Source of the DNA: Salinispora vitiensis
GTDB lineage: Bacteria > Actinomycetota > Actinomycetes > Mycobacteriales > Micromonosporaceae
Assembly: GCF_000378825.1 (NCBI RefSeq)
Contig: NZ_KB900388.1
Span: 3,248,425 to 3,312,424, forward strand
DNA length: 64,000 nucleotides
Direction: 5' to 3'
Below are positions 9,317 through 16,825 of this stretch, in pieces. Within the stretch, counting starts at the first letter, position 1, and every line of letters begins with the position of its first letter. Both the position numbers and the translations under genes were made by a program. The notes beneath the pieces are model-generated. The model was given only the letters and a program-made list of their open reading frames with translations, made no database searches and was not told the DNA's origin.

Positions 9317-10048
9317 CTAGTACCTGACGGCGGATGGCCAGTGCCCACCCCGGAATGCCGAGTTATCGGCAAGCCTCTGCTGCATCGTGTTAGCCGCAGA
9401 CGAGCACGCCCCCTCAAGCGTCGACATAGCGTGCCATACTGAGCCGACCGCCACCACTACAGCTAAACCCGCGACGACCGGCGCTGCCGGCAAGCCGAAA
9501 ATTGTACCAGCGCTGACGATCGCCCCCACTATGCCGGCAGCCAGAATGCCAAGCGTAACGAGTAACTGCCGCCAAAAACTCGTGATCGCCCCAGCAACGT
9601 CGGAAAGGCCGGAGGTAATGCCATCAGTGAGCGCGGTTTTGACCTTGTCTAGAGCAGCTTTCTGCTGCGGCAAAGTAGCCCGGTACGCATCCGCAGCATC
9701 ACCCTCCCATTTGTTGTCTACCTGCAATGTGCCGGCGTCGGCAGTCAGCACCTGCCCGCTGACCGGTCCACCGACCAGGCCGTTCCAGGCATCAGCGGTC
9801 TCTGTCAGCTTTGACGGCGAACCCGTATAGGCGAAGGCTTCGTTCAATTGATCCCAGAATCCATTGATGGCTCTGGTAAACTCGTTCCACTTGCTAATAA
9901 CTAGATCTACCAAAAAACTCGGCAACTTCTCTAAGGTTTTGTTAACAGCATTCTGCAGTTCTCTAGTCTTCGTGTGGATCCGGTCCACGGTGGACCAGAT
10001 ACTACGGAGTAGTTCGGCCTCGACAGGATGAAACGTTGGACTAGTCAC
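9317..10048 (-). CDS. Large WXG100-like protein with two membrane segments (ESX/type VII-associated)
   Basis: 243 residues from the GTG at 10048, which overlaps the stop of the WXG100 gene (GTGACTAG) and has GGGAG 10 bases upstream. The N-terminal ~160 residues are predicted helical and contain a WEG turn (KWEGDAADAYR) of the WXG100 type, with a further helix after it. Two strongly hydrophobic segments follow (LLVTLGILAAGIVGAIVSA and PAAPVVAGLAVVVAVGSV), then a short tail. This is the layout of WXG-fold proteins that accompany a small WXG100 partner. No toxin domain is visible, so it is not an obvious effector. Confidence 0.65.
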   Translation of the reverse strand: MTSPTFHPVEAELLRSIWSTVDRIHTKTRELQNAVNKTLEKLPSFLVDLVISKWNEFTRAINGFWDQLNEAFAYTGSPSKLTETADAWNGLVGGPVSGQVLTADAGTLQVDNKWEGDAADAYRATLPQQKAALDKVKTALTDGITSGLSDVAGAITSFWRQLLVTLGILAAGIVGAIVSAGTIFGLPAAPVVAGLAVVVAVGSVWHAMSTLEGACSSAANTMQQRLADNSAFRGGHWPSAVRY

Positions 10049-10358
10049 GTGCGTCCCACACTCCCTTGAAATCTTGCGCGGCAGCCTGGTCGTCCGCCTG
10101 GTAATCGTTCGCGACCTGATCAAGAGTGATGCTCAGATCCTGGTAAACTCTGGTGGCCTCGCGCAGCAGCATCACCACCTTTTGCTGAATCTCGGTGTAG
10201 GTGGCCTGCAGCGACGTGGTGCTGCCCGCCCAGGACAGCTCCCCCTCGGTCAGGGTCAGTGCGTGCGCGGCCTCTTGGGCCTTATCGGTCACGCGCGCAA
10301 CCTCGTCCCACATGTCCGCATCGGCGCGCAGCGCTTCCTCAGCAACCTTCAACGTCAT
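10041..10358 (-). CDS. WXG100-family protein (ESAT-6-like)
   Basis: 105 residues from the ATG at 10358, which has GGGAG 8 bases upstream; a GTG three codons earlier is too close to that site. Two amphipathic helices are joined by the WxG turn, here SWAGST near residue 45, the hallmark of type VII secretion substrates. The C-terminal half ends in an acidic helix. It lies between a YbaB-like gene and a larger WXG-like protein, so the two WXG proteins probably form a pair. No EccC-type ATPase or other secretion component is encoded in this window. Confidence 0.8.
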   Translation of the reverse strand: MTLKVAEEALRADADMWDEVARVTDKAQEAAHALTLTEGELSWAGSTTSLQATYTEIQQKVVMLLREATRVYQDLSITLDQVANDYQADDQAAAQDFKGVWDARD

Positions 10359-10372
10359 TCGCGACACTCCCG

Positions 10373-11119
10373 CTAGCTCGAGCGACCAGACCGACGGGCA
10401 TACCCCAGAGGGTCCTGCATGGCTCGTTGCAACTCACCGAGCCGGCTATTTGCGATGAACTGCTCTACACCGCTACGCGCAGCGGCCTCATAGGCAGCGG
10501 CGAAAGCCAACTGGGTATGTCGGCCGATGCTCGCCTCGTGGGCTCGCCCGAGCCATGCCCGGTCATAGTGGATTTCGCGCACCTCGCCGCCGCCAGTAAC
10601 TGTCACGGCGACGCACCCGTCCGCACTGCTACCACGGTGCGTCGCGGCGGCTACGATCGGAAGCTGCTCGCTGAGCTCGTCAATGCCGCGCTCTAGGTCT
10701 TCGGCCATCCCCAGCAGCTCTACCAGCCCTGTCCGTACGTCCTCGCTGGTCGTCTGGCGCGGCGCCGCGAAGTCCTGCGGCTGGTCGGTAACATCACCGG
10801 GCGGAGCGGCCGGGCTATCTTCCGGTGAATCGTCGCTAAAGGCCTCACCCCAGGCGGACAAGCGCGCAAGGGCGGCGGCCTGCACCGCCTCCAGCACTGC
10901 CCCACCCAACGACTGGGGGTCTCCGACCCGTCGTCGCCAATCGGCGGTGACCTGCACCGCACACACTTTGCCGGCACCATCCAGAGTGACACTTACCGCA
11001 TCAGCGCCGCCCATCCCACGCGCCCCCACGGCCGCGCTGGCAGCCCTCGTGGCGCGGCGCGAGATAGCTTCGCTTTGATCAATGAGCTGTTCATGAAGCT
11101 CCCGACGAAAACTTGCCAC
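10373..11119 (-). CDS. YbaB/EbfC-like protein with two repeats
   Basis: 248 residues from a GTG with a GGGGGAAA site upstream. Two related segments are visible, each with a long helix followed by a strand-rich part containing VSVTLDGAGKVCAVQV (first) and VAVTVTGGGEVREIHY (second). That strand pattern is the core of YbaB nucleoid proteins. In actinobacteria such genes commonly head operons encoding WXG100 proteins, as here (15 bases to the WXG100 gene). Its role may be regulatory or structural; there is no direct evidence for DNA binding. Confidence 0.7.
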   Translation of the reverse strand: MASFRRELHEQLIDQSEAISRRATRAASAAVGARGMGGADAVSVTLDGAGKVCAVQVTADWRRRVGDPQSLGGAVLEAVQAAALARLSAWGEAFSDDSPEDSPAAPPGDVTDQPQDFAAPRQTTSEDVRTGLVELLGMAEDLERGIDELSEQLPIVAAATHRGSSADGCVAVTVTGGGEVREIHYDRAWLGRAHEASIGRHTQLAFAAAYEAAARSGVEQFIANSRLGELQRAMQDPLGYARRSGRSS

Positions 11120-11559
11120 TCTTTCCCCCGTACCAATTGTCGGGCCGCACTAGTTTGCTGACTATCGCAGAGCACGGCGCCTCGCACAACCCTTCGTCCA
11201 TTGAGCGTCAGAGCTCTCAGGCAGGGCTGATTTCAGTTTTGATCAATGGTTTGACTCTACACTGCCCATACGACCCAATCCCCAGAGGAGTTTCGTTCTA
11301 GGCATCGTGCACTTTCGGCCGTTTTTGGGAGCTTCGCCAGGTTTGCACGCTTTTGGTAGTTGGGCTCTTGGCGAAGTCGGCGATGGAGCTTTAGGCCCGA
11401 CCAGCCGTGATGGACGACAAGGGTTTGCTGGTGCGGCTGCGGTTGAGGCCGGGAGTTGGTGGTTGAGTTCGGTGAAGAATCAGACCCGACCGTGGACATA
11501 GATGCCACCGGGGCCGAGGCGCGACTCAACCTTTGGCGTAGCTGCGGCGTTATCAGGAC
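11120..11559. other. Intergenic stretch, no recognised gene
   Basis: This 440-base interval separates the YbaB-WXG operon from the divergent sigma-factor gene. It is relatively A+T-rich to about 11330 and then returns to normal composition. A 115-codon open frame on the minus strand (11257-11604) has no recognisable domain and unnatural composition. It may contain decayed mobile-element sequence, but I cannot identify any. Confidence 0.4.
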
Positions 11560-12087
11560 ATGGAGCCGCCGTTGAGCTTTCCGGACTTCGAGGACTTCGT
11601 ACACGGCAGTGGCCGGCGTCTCCTCAGGTTCGCCATCTTGATGTGTGGCGACCCGTCGGACGCCGAAGATCTCCTACAGACGGTCCTGGAGCAGACCTAT
11701 CCCCGGTGGAGCCGGTTGCGCAACGGTGACCCCGAGCGCTACGTACGGCGGGCCATCGCCAACCGGGTCATCAGCCGGTGGCGGTCGCCCTGGGTCCGTC
11801 GGCGCGTTGTGGAAGTGCCCGACAAAGCTGCGCCGGGGGACGAGATGGCCCGCGCGGACGACCGTGCCCTCCTGCTGCGGGCACTTCGTTCGCTCCCGCC
11901 CCGGATGCGTGCGGTCGTGGTCATGCGGTACTGGGTGGGCTGGTCCGAGAAGGAGACAGCAGCGGCACTCGGCTGCTCAGTTGGCGCGGTCAAGAGCCAG
12001 TCGTCGCGCGGCCTCGACCGGCTGCGGGACCTGTTGTCCGGAGCAGCGTCCATGCCCGCCGGCACCAATAGAGGGGCAACGCCATGA
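11560..12087 (+). CDS. SigE-family ECF RNA polymerase sigma factor
   Basis: 175 residues. Region 2 is visible at about 12-80 (FEDFVHGSGRRLLRFAILMCGD, AEDLLQTVLEQ, then RNGDPERYVRRAIANRV), and region 4 with its helix-turn-helix at about 110-162 (LPPRMRAVVVMRYW, SEKETAAALGCSVGAVKSQ). This is the layout of the actinobacterial SigE/ECF41-like subfamily, which usually works with a single-pass membrane partner encoded next. The downstream start overlaps its stop region (ATGAACC at 12084), indicating coupling. Confidence 0.88.
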   Translation: MEPPLSFPDFEDFVHGSGRRLLRFAILMCGDPSDAEDLLQTVLEQTYPRWSRLRNGDPERYVRRAIANRVISRWRSPWVRRRVVEVPDKAAPGDEMARADDRALLLRALRSLPPRMRAVVVMRYWVGWSEKETAAALGCSVGAVKSQSSRGLDRLRDLLSGAASMPAGTNRGATP

Positions 12088-12830
12088 ACCACATTGACCT
12101 GCGGTCACTAATGGAGCGTGCTGTCGAGGTGCACGAAATGCCCGGCGACTTCGCGGCCCGGGTTGTCCGGGGCGGTCGGGCACGACGACGGCGACGGCAA
12201 GGAGCGGTGGTGGGGCTCTTGCTATTGGTGATAGCCGCTGGCTGGCTGGGAGTGGCCAAAGTGGATCTCGACAAGCGGACACCCACCACGAGTCACGCCA
12301 CCGCGCCTGGACCCGACCTGAACGAAACCGCACGGCGGCTCAGCCGGGACACCGGATCAGTAGTTACCGCGCAACAGGTACTGGCTGCCGGACGGGCGGG
12401 GGATGAAGACCTGGTCTTGGTGAAACGGTCCGCGCGACCGGAGGAGGCGGCGGCTGGTGGCAAGGCGGCCGAGCTCTGGGTCGCGACCGGGTCGGGGATG
12501 TTCAGCCGCAGGTCGGACTACATCTCCTACGATCTCACCTGCGTCGCTGAGGACGCCGTCTGCCGGGCCGAGCGACCAACGGGCTTGGGAATGTTGGTGG
12601 TACGGCACCTTCCGGGCCGTGGAACCTACGTCTTCGTAGCCGTTCCAGCGGATCGTCGGGTAGCGGTGACCACGGTGGAAGGCCGAACGTCTGCCGTGCC
12701 CGGCAACCCCTACGGCACCGTGGTCGAGGTCGACACGGCGGAGCCCTGGCGCATCCGGGTTCGGGTAGAGCTGCCGGACACGACGGCGTACGAGTTGCCG
12801 CTGCCACCCGGCGGCGTCATCACCAACTAG
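12084..12830 (+). CDS. Single-pass membrane protein, probable partner of the sigma factor
   Basis: 248 residues. The first ~35 residues form a short cytoplasmic head ending in a dense basic cluster (RARRRRRQ), then one transmembrane helix at about 39-56, then an extracytoplasmic domain of ~190 residues with two nearby cysteines (LTCVAEDAVC). The overlap with the sigma-factor gene and this topology suggest a regulator of sigma activity. However, a ZAS-type anti-sigma motif (HxxxCxxC) is absent, so the anti-sigma role is an inference from position only. Confidence 0.6.
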   Translation: MNHIDLRSLMERAVEVHEMPGDFAARVVRGGRARRRRRQGAVVGLLLLVIAAGWLGVAKVDLDKRTPTTSHATAPGPDLNETARRLSRDTGSVVTAQQVLAAGRAGDEDLVLVKRSARPEEAAAGGKAAELWVATGSGMFSRRSDYISYDLTCVAEDAVCRAERPTGLGMLVVRHLPGRGTYVFVAVPADRRVAVTTVEGRTSAVPGNPYGTVVEVDTAEPWRIRVRVELPDTTAYELPLPPGGVITN

Positions 12831-12847
12831 CCGAGGTTCCCCGCCTC

Positions 12848-12907
12848 ACTGCCGCCCTTCGCGCGGCAACCGGGTCCAGCCGATGAAGCGCCAGATCGGC
12901 GGCACCA
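12848..12907 (-). other. Possible 20-codon ORF / conserved tail fragment after the ROK kinase gene
   Basis: Immediately beyond the ROK kinase stop, an ATG at 12907 opens 20 codons (containing IWRFIGW) ending at a TGA. The DNA is about 82% identical to 8795-8838, which in one frame encodes a similar LIGWAW peptide ending at the equivalent stop. This looks like the shared C-terminal tail of a family whose genes are otherwise missing, so it may be a fossil and not a gene. Confidence 0.3.
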
Positions 12908-12914
12908 TGACCGG

Positions 12915-13904
12915 CTAGTGCGGCGGTTCTCCGGCGGCAGGCCGTACGAGATCGGGTGCGCCCCAGCCGTCGGGAACGGACAGCCCGGCCTTCCGCCGCG
13001 CCAAGATGGCGGCGCCGACCTGTGCCGCCTGGGTGCCGAAGGCGGAACGCAGCACCGGGGGCGGGGTCCGCCAGGCGAGGGCGTCGCGCATCGCCTCGCG
13101 CACCGGGTCGAGGAAGAACGCGCCCGCCTCGGCCAGCCCACCTCCCAACACGACCCGCGCCGGGTCGAGCGCCAGGGTGAGGGTGGCCAGGGCGATCCCC
13201 AACGCCCGGGTCGCGTCGTCCCAGACGACGCGGGCATCCGGGTCGGTGCCCACCGCATCGGCAATGGCTTGGCTGTCCGCCCCCGAGGTGCCGACGCGCC
13301 GGGCATAGCGGCGGGCCATCCCACCGGCCGAGGCGTACACCTCCAGGCATCCCCGCTGCCCGCAGCTGCAGGGCTCCCCGCCCGGGTAGACCGGCATGTG
13401 GCCGACCTCGCCGGACGCACGGGTCGCGCCGGCCAGCGGGACGCCGTCCACCACCACCGCCGCGGCGATGCCGGTACCCAGGGGCAGCAGCAGGAAGTTG
13501 TCCAACCCGACGGCCACGCCCGCCGTGGCCTCCGCGACGCCGGCTGCCCGGGCGTCGTGCCCGATCGCCACGGGCAGTCCGAGGTCGCCGCTGATCAGAT
13601 CGCGCAGGGGCACGTCACGGAGGCGGAGGTTGGCCGCGTACCGCACCACTCCGTCCCGCTCGTCCACGAGGCCGGGCGTCACCACGCCGATCGCGGCGGG
13701 TTCACCGCCGAGGGAGAGCGCGTGCTCGCGCAATCGCCGGCACAGGGACCGGATCGCCAGGACGGGGTCGTCGTCCGCCTGCGACGGCGCGGTCAGTGTG
13801 CTCAGGAAGCGGCCGTCGTCGCCGACCACGGCCGCCTTGATGGTCGTCCCGCCGACATCGACGGCGAGGACGCAGTGGCCCTCGGGCTGGGTCACGCCGC
13901 TCAC
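12915..13904 (-). CDS. ROK-family sugar kinase
   Basis: 329 residues from a GTG that overlaps the M81 stop (GTGA). The N-terminal phosphate loop VDVGGTTIKAAVV, the catalytic region NFLLLPLGTGIAAAV, ASGEVGHMPVYPGG and the zinc-binding CSCGQRGCLEVYAS are all present, so the enzyme should be active. There is no N-terminal DNA-binding domain, unlike the ROK protein at 15384. It would phosphorylate a sugar or amino sugar using ATP. As the last gene of the repressor-hydrolase-kinase operon it probably acts on a product of the substrate imported by the divergent ABC system. Confidence 0.88.
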   Translation of the reverse strand: MSGVTQPEGHCVLAVDVGGTTIKAAVVGDDGRFLSTLTAPSQADDDPVLAIRSLCRRLREHALSLGGEPAAIGVVTPGLVDERDGVVRYAANLRLRDVPLRDLISGDLGLPVAIGHDARAAGVAEATAGVAVGLDNFLLLPLGTGIAAAVVVDGVPLAGATRASGEVGHMPVYPGGEPCSCGQRGCLEVYASAGGMARRYARRVGTSGADSQAIADAVGTDPDARVVWDDATRALGIALATLTLALDPARVVLGGGLAEAGAFFLDPVREAMRDALAWRTPPPVLRSAFGTQAAQVGAAILARRKAGLSVPDGWGAPDLVRPAAGEPPH

Positions 13905-15370
13905 CCGAGCACCACGGCGAGGTCCGCGCCGAAGTCACGGTCCAGGGGAAACATGGGCCGCACCACATTCCGGTACGGCAACCGCGCGAGGTCCTGGTCG
14001 ACGCCGCCCGGGGTCAGGGCGAGCAGCCAGTCCCCGGCGGCGGAGAAGAGCTCCGGCTCCAGGTAGCCGATCTTCACCACGACCAGGTCCACCTCGTCGA
14101 CCCGGACCCCCAGCCGGGCGTACGACGCCAACAGCCGGTACTGCATCCGGCGGGACGTGACGAAGACGCTGAGCCCGCCGACCCGTACGCTGATGCACCG
14201 CCCGCCGTCGGGGTCGTCGGCGACCGCCTCCAGGATCCCGTCGAGTTCCAGCGGGCCCGGCGGCCGGGAGTCGATCCGCCCGCCGACTGCCACCCGGACC
14301 GGAGAGCCGACCGGTTGGTCGGCGACCAGCGCCACCGCCTGCGGATCGACCAGCGAGGCGAAGACGGCACGACACGAGCCGTCGCGGATCTCGGGGCGGG
14401 CCAGCATCCGGTCGAGCGCGAACGTGACATCGTCGGCGCCGCCGGCACCCGGGTTGTCCCCGGAGTCGCTGATGAAAAACGGCCGCTTCGCCTGATCGGC
14501 GACGGCGGCTAGGGCGGTGTCGAGACATTCATCCATCGAGCCGGTGGGGGCGACGAAGGTGAACTCGTCCCGGGCCGCCCAGAAGTGCCCGCCCAGTTCA
14601 CGGGCTGCCTCGGCGGCGGCGGTGGCGTCGGTACCGGTGACGACGACCGCGCCCTGACAGCGTGCCTGGTCGGCCCAGGCGAAACCGACCCAGATCGCCG
14701 CGTCGATCACGCCGTCCCGGGCCTCGATCTCGGGGATCCGCGCGTAGAGCCCCCGGGCCGGCTCCTCCCGGGTGCTGGTCATCTCACCGGGTAGCAGGAC
14801 CGGCACGTGGACCAGTGCCTTGTGTGGACGCTGCTGGCGGCGCAGTGCCGCGACGAGGTTGCGGGCGGCCCGCTCCCGGGTCTCCCACACGTCGACGTGC
14901 GGGGCGGTGCGGTAGCAGGTGAGCAGGTCACAGGCGTCGAAGAGCACCGGTGAGACGTTGCCGTGCAGGTCCATCGCCGCCGACAGGTACGGCTCGGGCC
15001 CGATCACCGACCGGATGGCGGTGACCAGGTCGCCCTCCGCGTCGGTACGGCCAACCACGCTCATCGCACCGTGGATGTCCAGCAGCAGGCCGTCCACGGG
15101 CCCGGCCGCGGCGAGCTTCTCCATGATCTCCGCTGCCCATTCCTCGTACGCCGCGGCGTCCACCACGCCGCCGGGCAGGGCCCGGGCGTGCACGAGTGGG
15201 ATCCACTCGACGTCGGCGGCCCACTGCTGCGGCGGCGAGAGCCAGCCGTACCGCGACAGCAGCGCCGCCTCCCGGGTCACCTCGAAGTCGTCGGCGGTGC
15301 TCAGGTGCGGGGAGAATGTGCTGGACTCGATGTGGATGCCGCCGATGGCGACACGAAGGGGACGAGGCAC
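13901..15370 (-). CDS. M81-family (MlrC-like) metallo-hydrolase
   Basis: 489 residues from the GTG at 15370, with GGAG 9 bases upstream; frames opening further upstream overlap the repressor gene and are not conserved. The N-terminus GGIHIESSTFSP, then LLLDIHGAM and DLHGNVSP, are the conserved His/Asp/Glu metal-site segments of the M81 family. The C-terminal domain ends RNVVRPMFPLD. The family is named for the linear-peptide-cleaving MlrC of microcystin degradation; most members have unknown amide substrates. It lies between a ROK repressor (13-base gap) and a ROK kinase (overlap). A remnant of a second M81 gene's 3' end is at 26918-26990. Confidence 0.85.
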   Translation of the reverse strand: MPRPLRVAIGGIHIESSTFSPHLSTADDFEVTREAALLSRYGWLSPPQQWAADVEWIPLVHARALPGGVVDAAAYEEWAAEIMEKLAAAGPVDGLLLDIHGAMSVVGRTDAEGDLVTAIRSVIGPEPYLSAAMDLHGNVSPVLFDACDLLTCYRTAPHVDVWETRERAARNLVAALRRQQRPHKALVHVPVLLPGEMTSTREEPARGLYARIPEIEARDGVIDAAIWVGFAWADQARCQGAVVVTGTDATAAAEAARELGGHFWAARDEFTFVAPTGSMDECLDTALAAVADQAKRPFFISDSGDNPGAGGADDVTFALDRMLARPEIRDGSCRAVFASLVDPQAVALVADQPVGSPVRVAVGGRIDSRPPGPLELDGILEAVADDPDGGRCISVRVGGLSVFVTSRRMQYRLLASYARLGVRVDEVDLVVVKIGYLEPELFSAAGDWLLALTPGGVDQDLARLPYRNVVRPMFPLDRDFGADLAVVLG

Positions 15371-15383
15371 GGGTGTTGGCTCC

Positions 15384-16529
15384 TCAGCTGGGTCGTACGT
15401 CGGCGGTCGTGCGCAGCAGGTGCCCGAGGCCGATGAGGGCCGCATCCGAGCCGGCGACGCTGGCCTCGATGGTCAGGGACTGGGTCATGGACGGTAGGCA
15501 GCGTTCGTAGAGCATTCCGCGGGTCGCCGCCACGTAGACGTCGAGGCTGGACAGCACGCCGCCGATGACGATGGCGTCGGGGTTGAGGAAGTTGACCAGA
15601 CCGGAGAGCGCCACGCCCAACAGTCCACCGGCGTGGCGCACCATGGTCACGACGGTTGGGTCGGCGTCGCGGACCGCCGTGATGATGTCGGGGACGGTGG
15701 TCGCCGGTGAGCCCTGCTCGGCCAGCTGACGGGCCAGAGCGGCACCGCTGGCGACGGTCTCCAGGCAGCCCTGGCTGCCGCAGGAGCAATGCCGCTCGCC
15801 GCTGTCGGCTACCCGTACGTGGGTGACGTCGCCGCTGAGTCCGCGCCCGCCACGGTGGATCTGTCCGCCGCTGACCAGACAGGCACCAATGCCGGTGCCG
15901 GCCTTGACGTAGATCATGTCGCCGGTTTCCCGACGCCGGGTGACGTACTCACCCATCGCCGCCGCCTTGGCGTCGTTCTCGACGATCACCGGCACCTGGA
16001 AGCGGTCGGTGAGGTGGGCGCCGGCGTCGACGCCGCTCCAGCCGGGCATCCGGGCCGGGCCGACCAACCGCCCTCCCGGGAACCCCACCGGGCCGGGGAG
16101 GGCGACGCCGACCCCGAGCAGCGCCTGACCGGGAGCGGTCGCCGCCAAGAGGCGGGTGAAGGTGGCTCCCACCACGGCGAATACCTCCTCGGGCCCGACG
16201 GCGATGTCGATCGCCACCTCCTCGGTGGTGCGCAGTTCGCCGCCGGGCGTGCACAGGCCCACCCGGGCGTGCCTGCCGCCGAGTTCCGCGACGGCCAGGA
16301 CTCCTTTGGTCTCTCGCAGGCGCAGGATCCGGGGGGGTCGACCACCGGTGGAGCGGCCCATGCCCTCCTCGGCGAGGACACCCTCCTCCAGCAGTCGGCG
16401 TACCACGGCGGTGACGGTTGACGGCGCGACCTGCAGGGCCTCGACGAGGTCGGCGCGGGACGTGGCCGCACCGCTGGAGAGCAGGTCGAGGGTCTGATCG
16501 CGCAGCGTGGCGGAGATTGGTGGCTCCAA
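15384..16529 (-). CDS. ROK-family transcriptional repressor (NagC/XylR type)
   Basis: 381 residues from a TTG start (GGGAGAGG just upstream). A winged helix-turn-helix occupies about 8-70 (SRADLVEALQVAPSTVTAVVRRLLEEGV), followed by a ROK sugar-binding domain with YVKAGTGIGACLVSGG and the zinc motif CSCGSQGCLE. Such proteins repress sugar operons until the sugar or sugar phosphate binds. The gene is first in its own operon and is divergent from the ABC importer, so it most likely controls both directions from the region 16530-16825. Confidence 0.9.
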   Translation of the reverse strand: MEPPISATLRDQTLDLLSSGAATSRADLVEALQVAPSTVTAVVRRLLEEGVLAEEGMGRSTGGRPPRILRLRETKGVLAVAELGGRHARVGLCTPGGELRTTEEVAIDIAVGPEEVFAVVGATFTRLLAATAPGQALLGVGVALPGPVGFPGGRLVGPARMPGWSGVDAGAHLTDRFQVPVIVENDAKAAAMGEYVTRRRETGDMIYVKAGTGIGACLVSGGQIHRGGRGLSGDVTHVRVADSGERHCSCGSQGCLETVASGAALARQLAEQGSPATTVPDIITAVRDADPTVVTMVRHAGGLLGVALSGLVNFLNPDAIVIGGVLSSLDVYVAATRGMLYERCLPSMTQSLTIEASVAGSDAALIGLGHLLRTTADVRPS

Positions 16530-16668
16530 ACTTGCCTCTCCCTTGGTCGGGTGGTTCTCGAAGGCCCGCCCCAGTCGTGTCGCAGCTCAAAGTCGGGGGG
16601 TGGACTCCGGCCGCCCAGGCGAGGAGTAACGGTCAATGCTTCGGTGACTTCGATCGTACACCGACCAA

Positions 16669-16725
16669 ACTTAGTGAATGAAGTGGGTAATTTTCGTTGA
16701 CGCACCACTTCCACCTGGATAGATT
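16669..16725 (+). promoter_or_regulatory. Promoter of the ABC importer operon with candidate ROK operator
   Basis: TTGACG (16697-16702) and TAGATT (16720-16725) are 17 bases apart, about 100 bases before the lipoprotein start. GAAGTGG (16680-16686) and CCACTTC (16705-16711) form an inverted repeat straddling the -35, and ACTT-N8-AAGT lies at 16669-16684. These would be suitable places for the divergent ROK repressor to bind. The rest of the 296-base divergent region shows nothing clear. Confidence 0.5.
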
Positions 16726-16825
16726 CTTCGCGTTGATCGCCGCGGCAGCGCCCGGCGGGGGTACCCGGCCCAAGGCGCCGGCACCCGGTGACGTAGGGGC
16801 ACGCGCACATCACACGAGGAGACTC

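Noticed and set aside
11257..11604. 115-codon minus-strand frame upstream of the sigma factor
   Set aside because: Starts inside the sigma-factor gene on the other strand, has no domain and unnatural composition; probably not coding.
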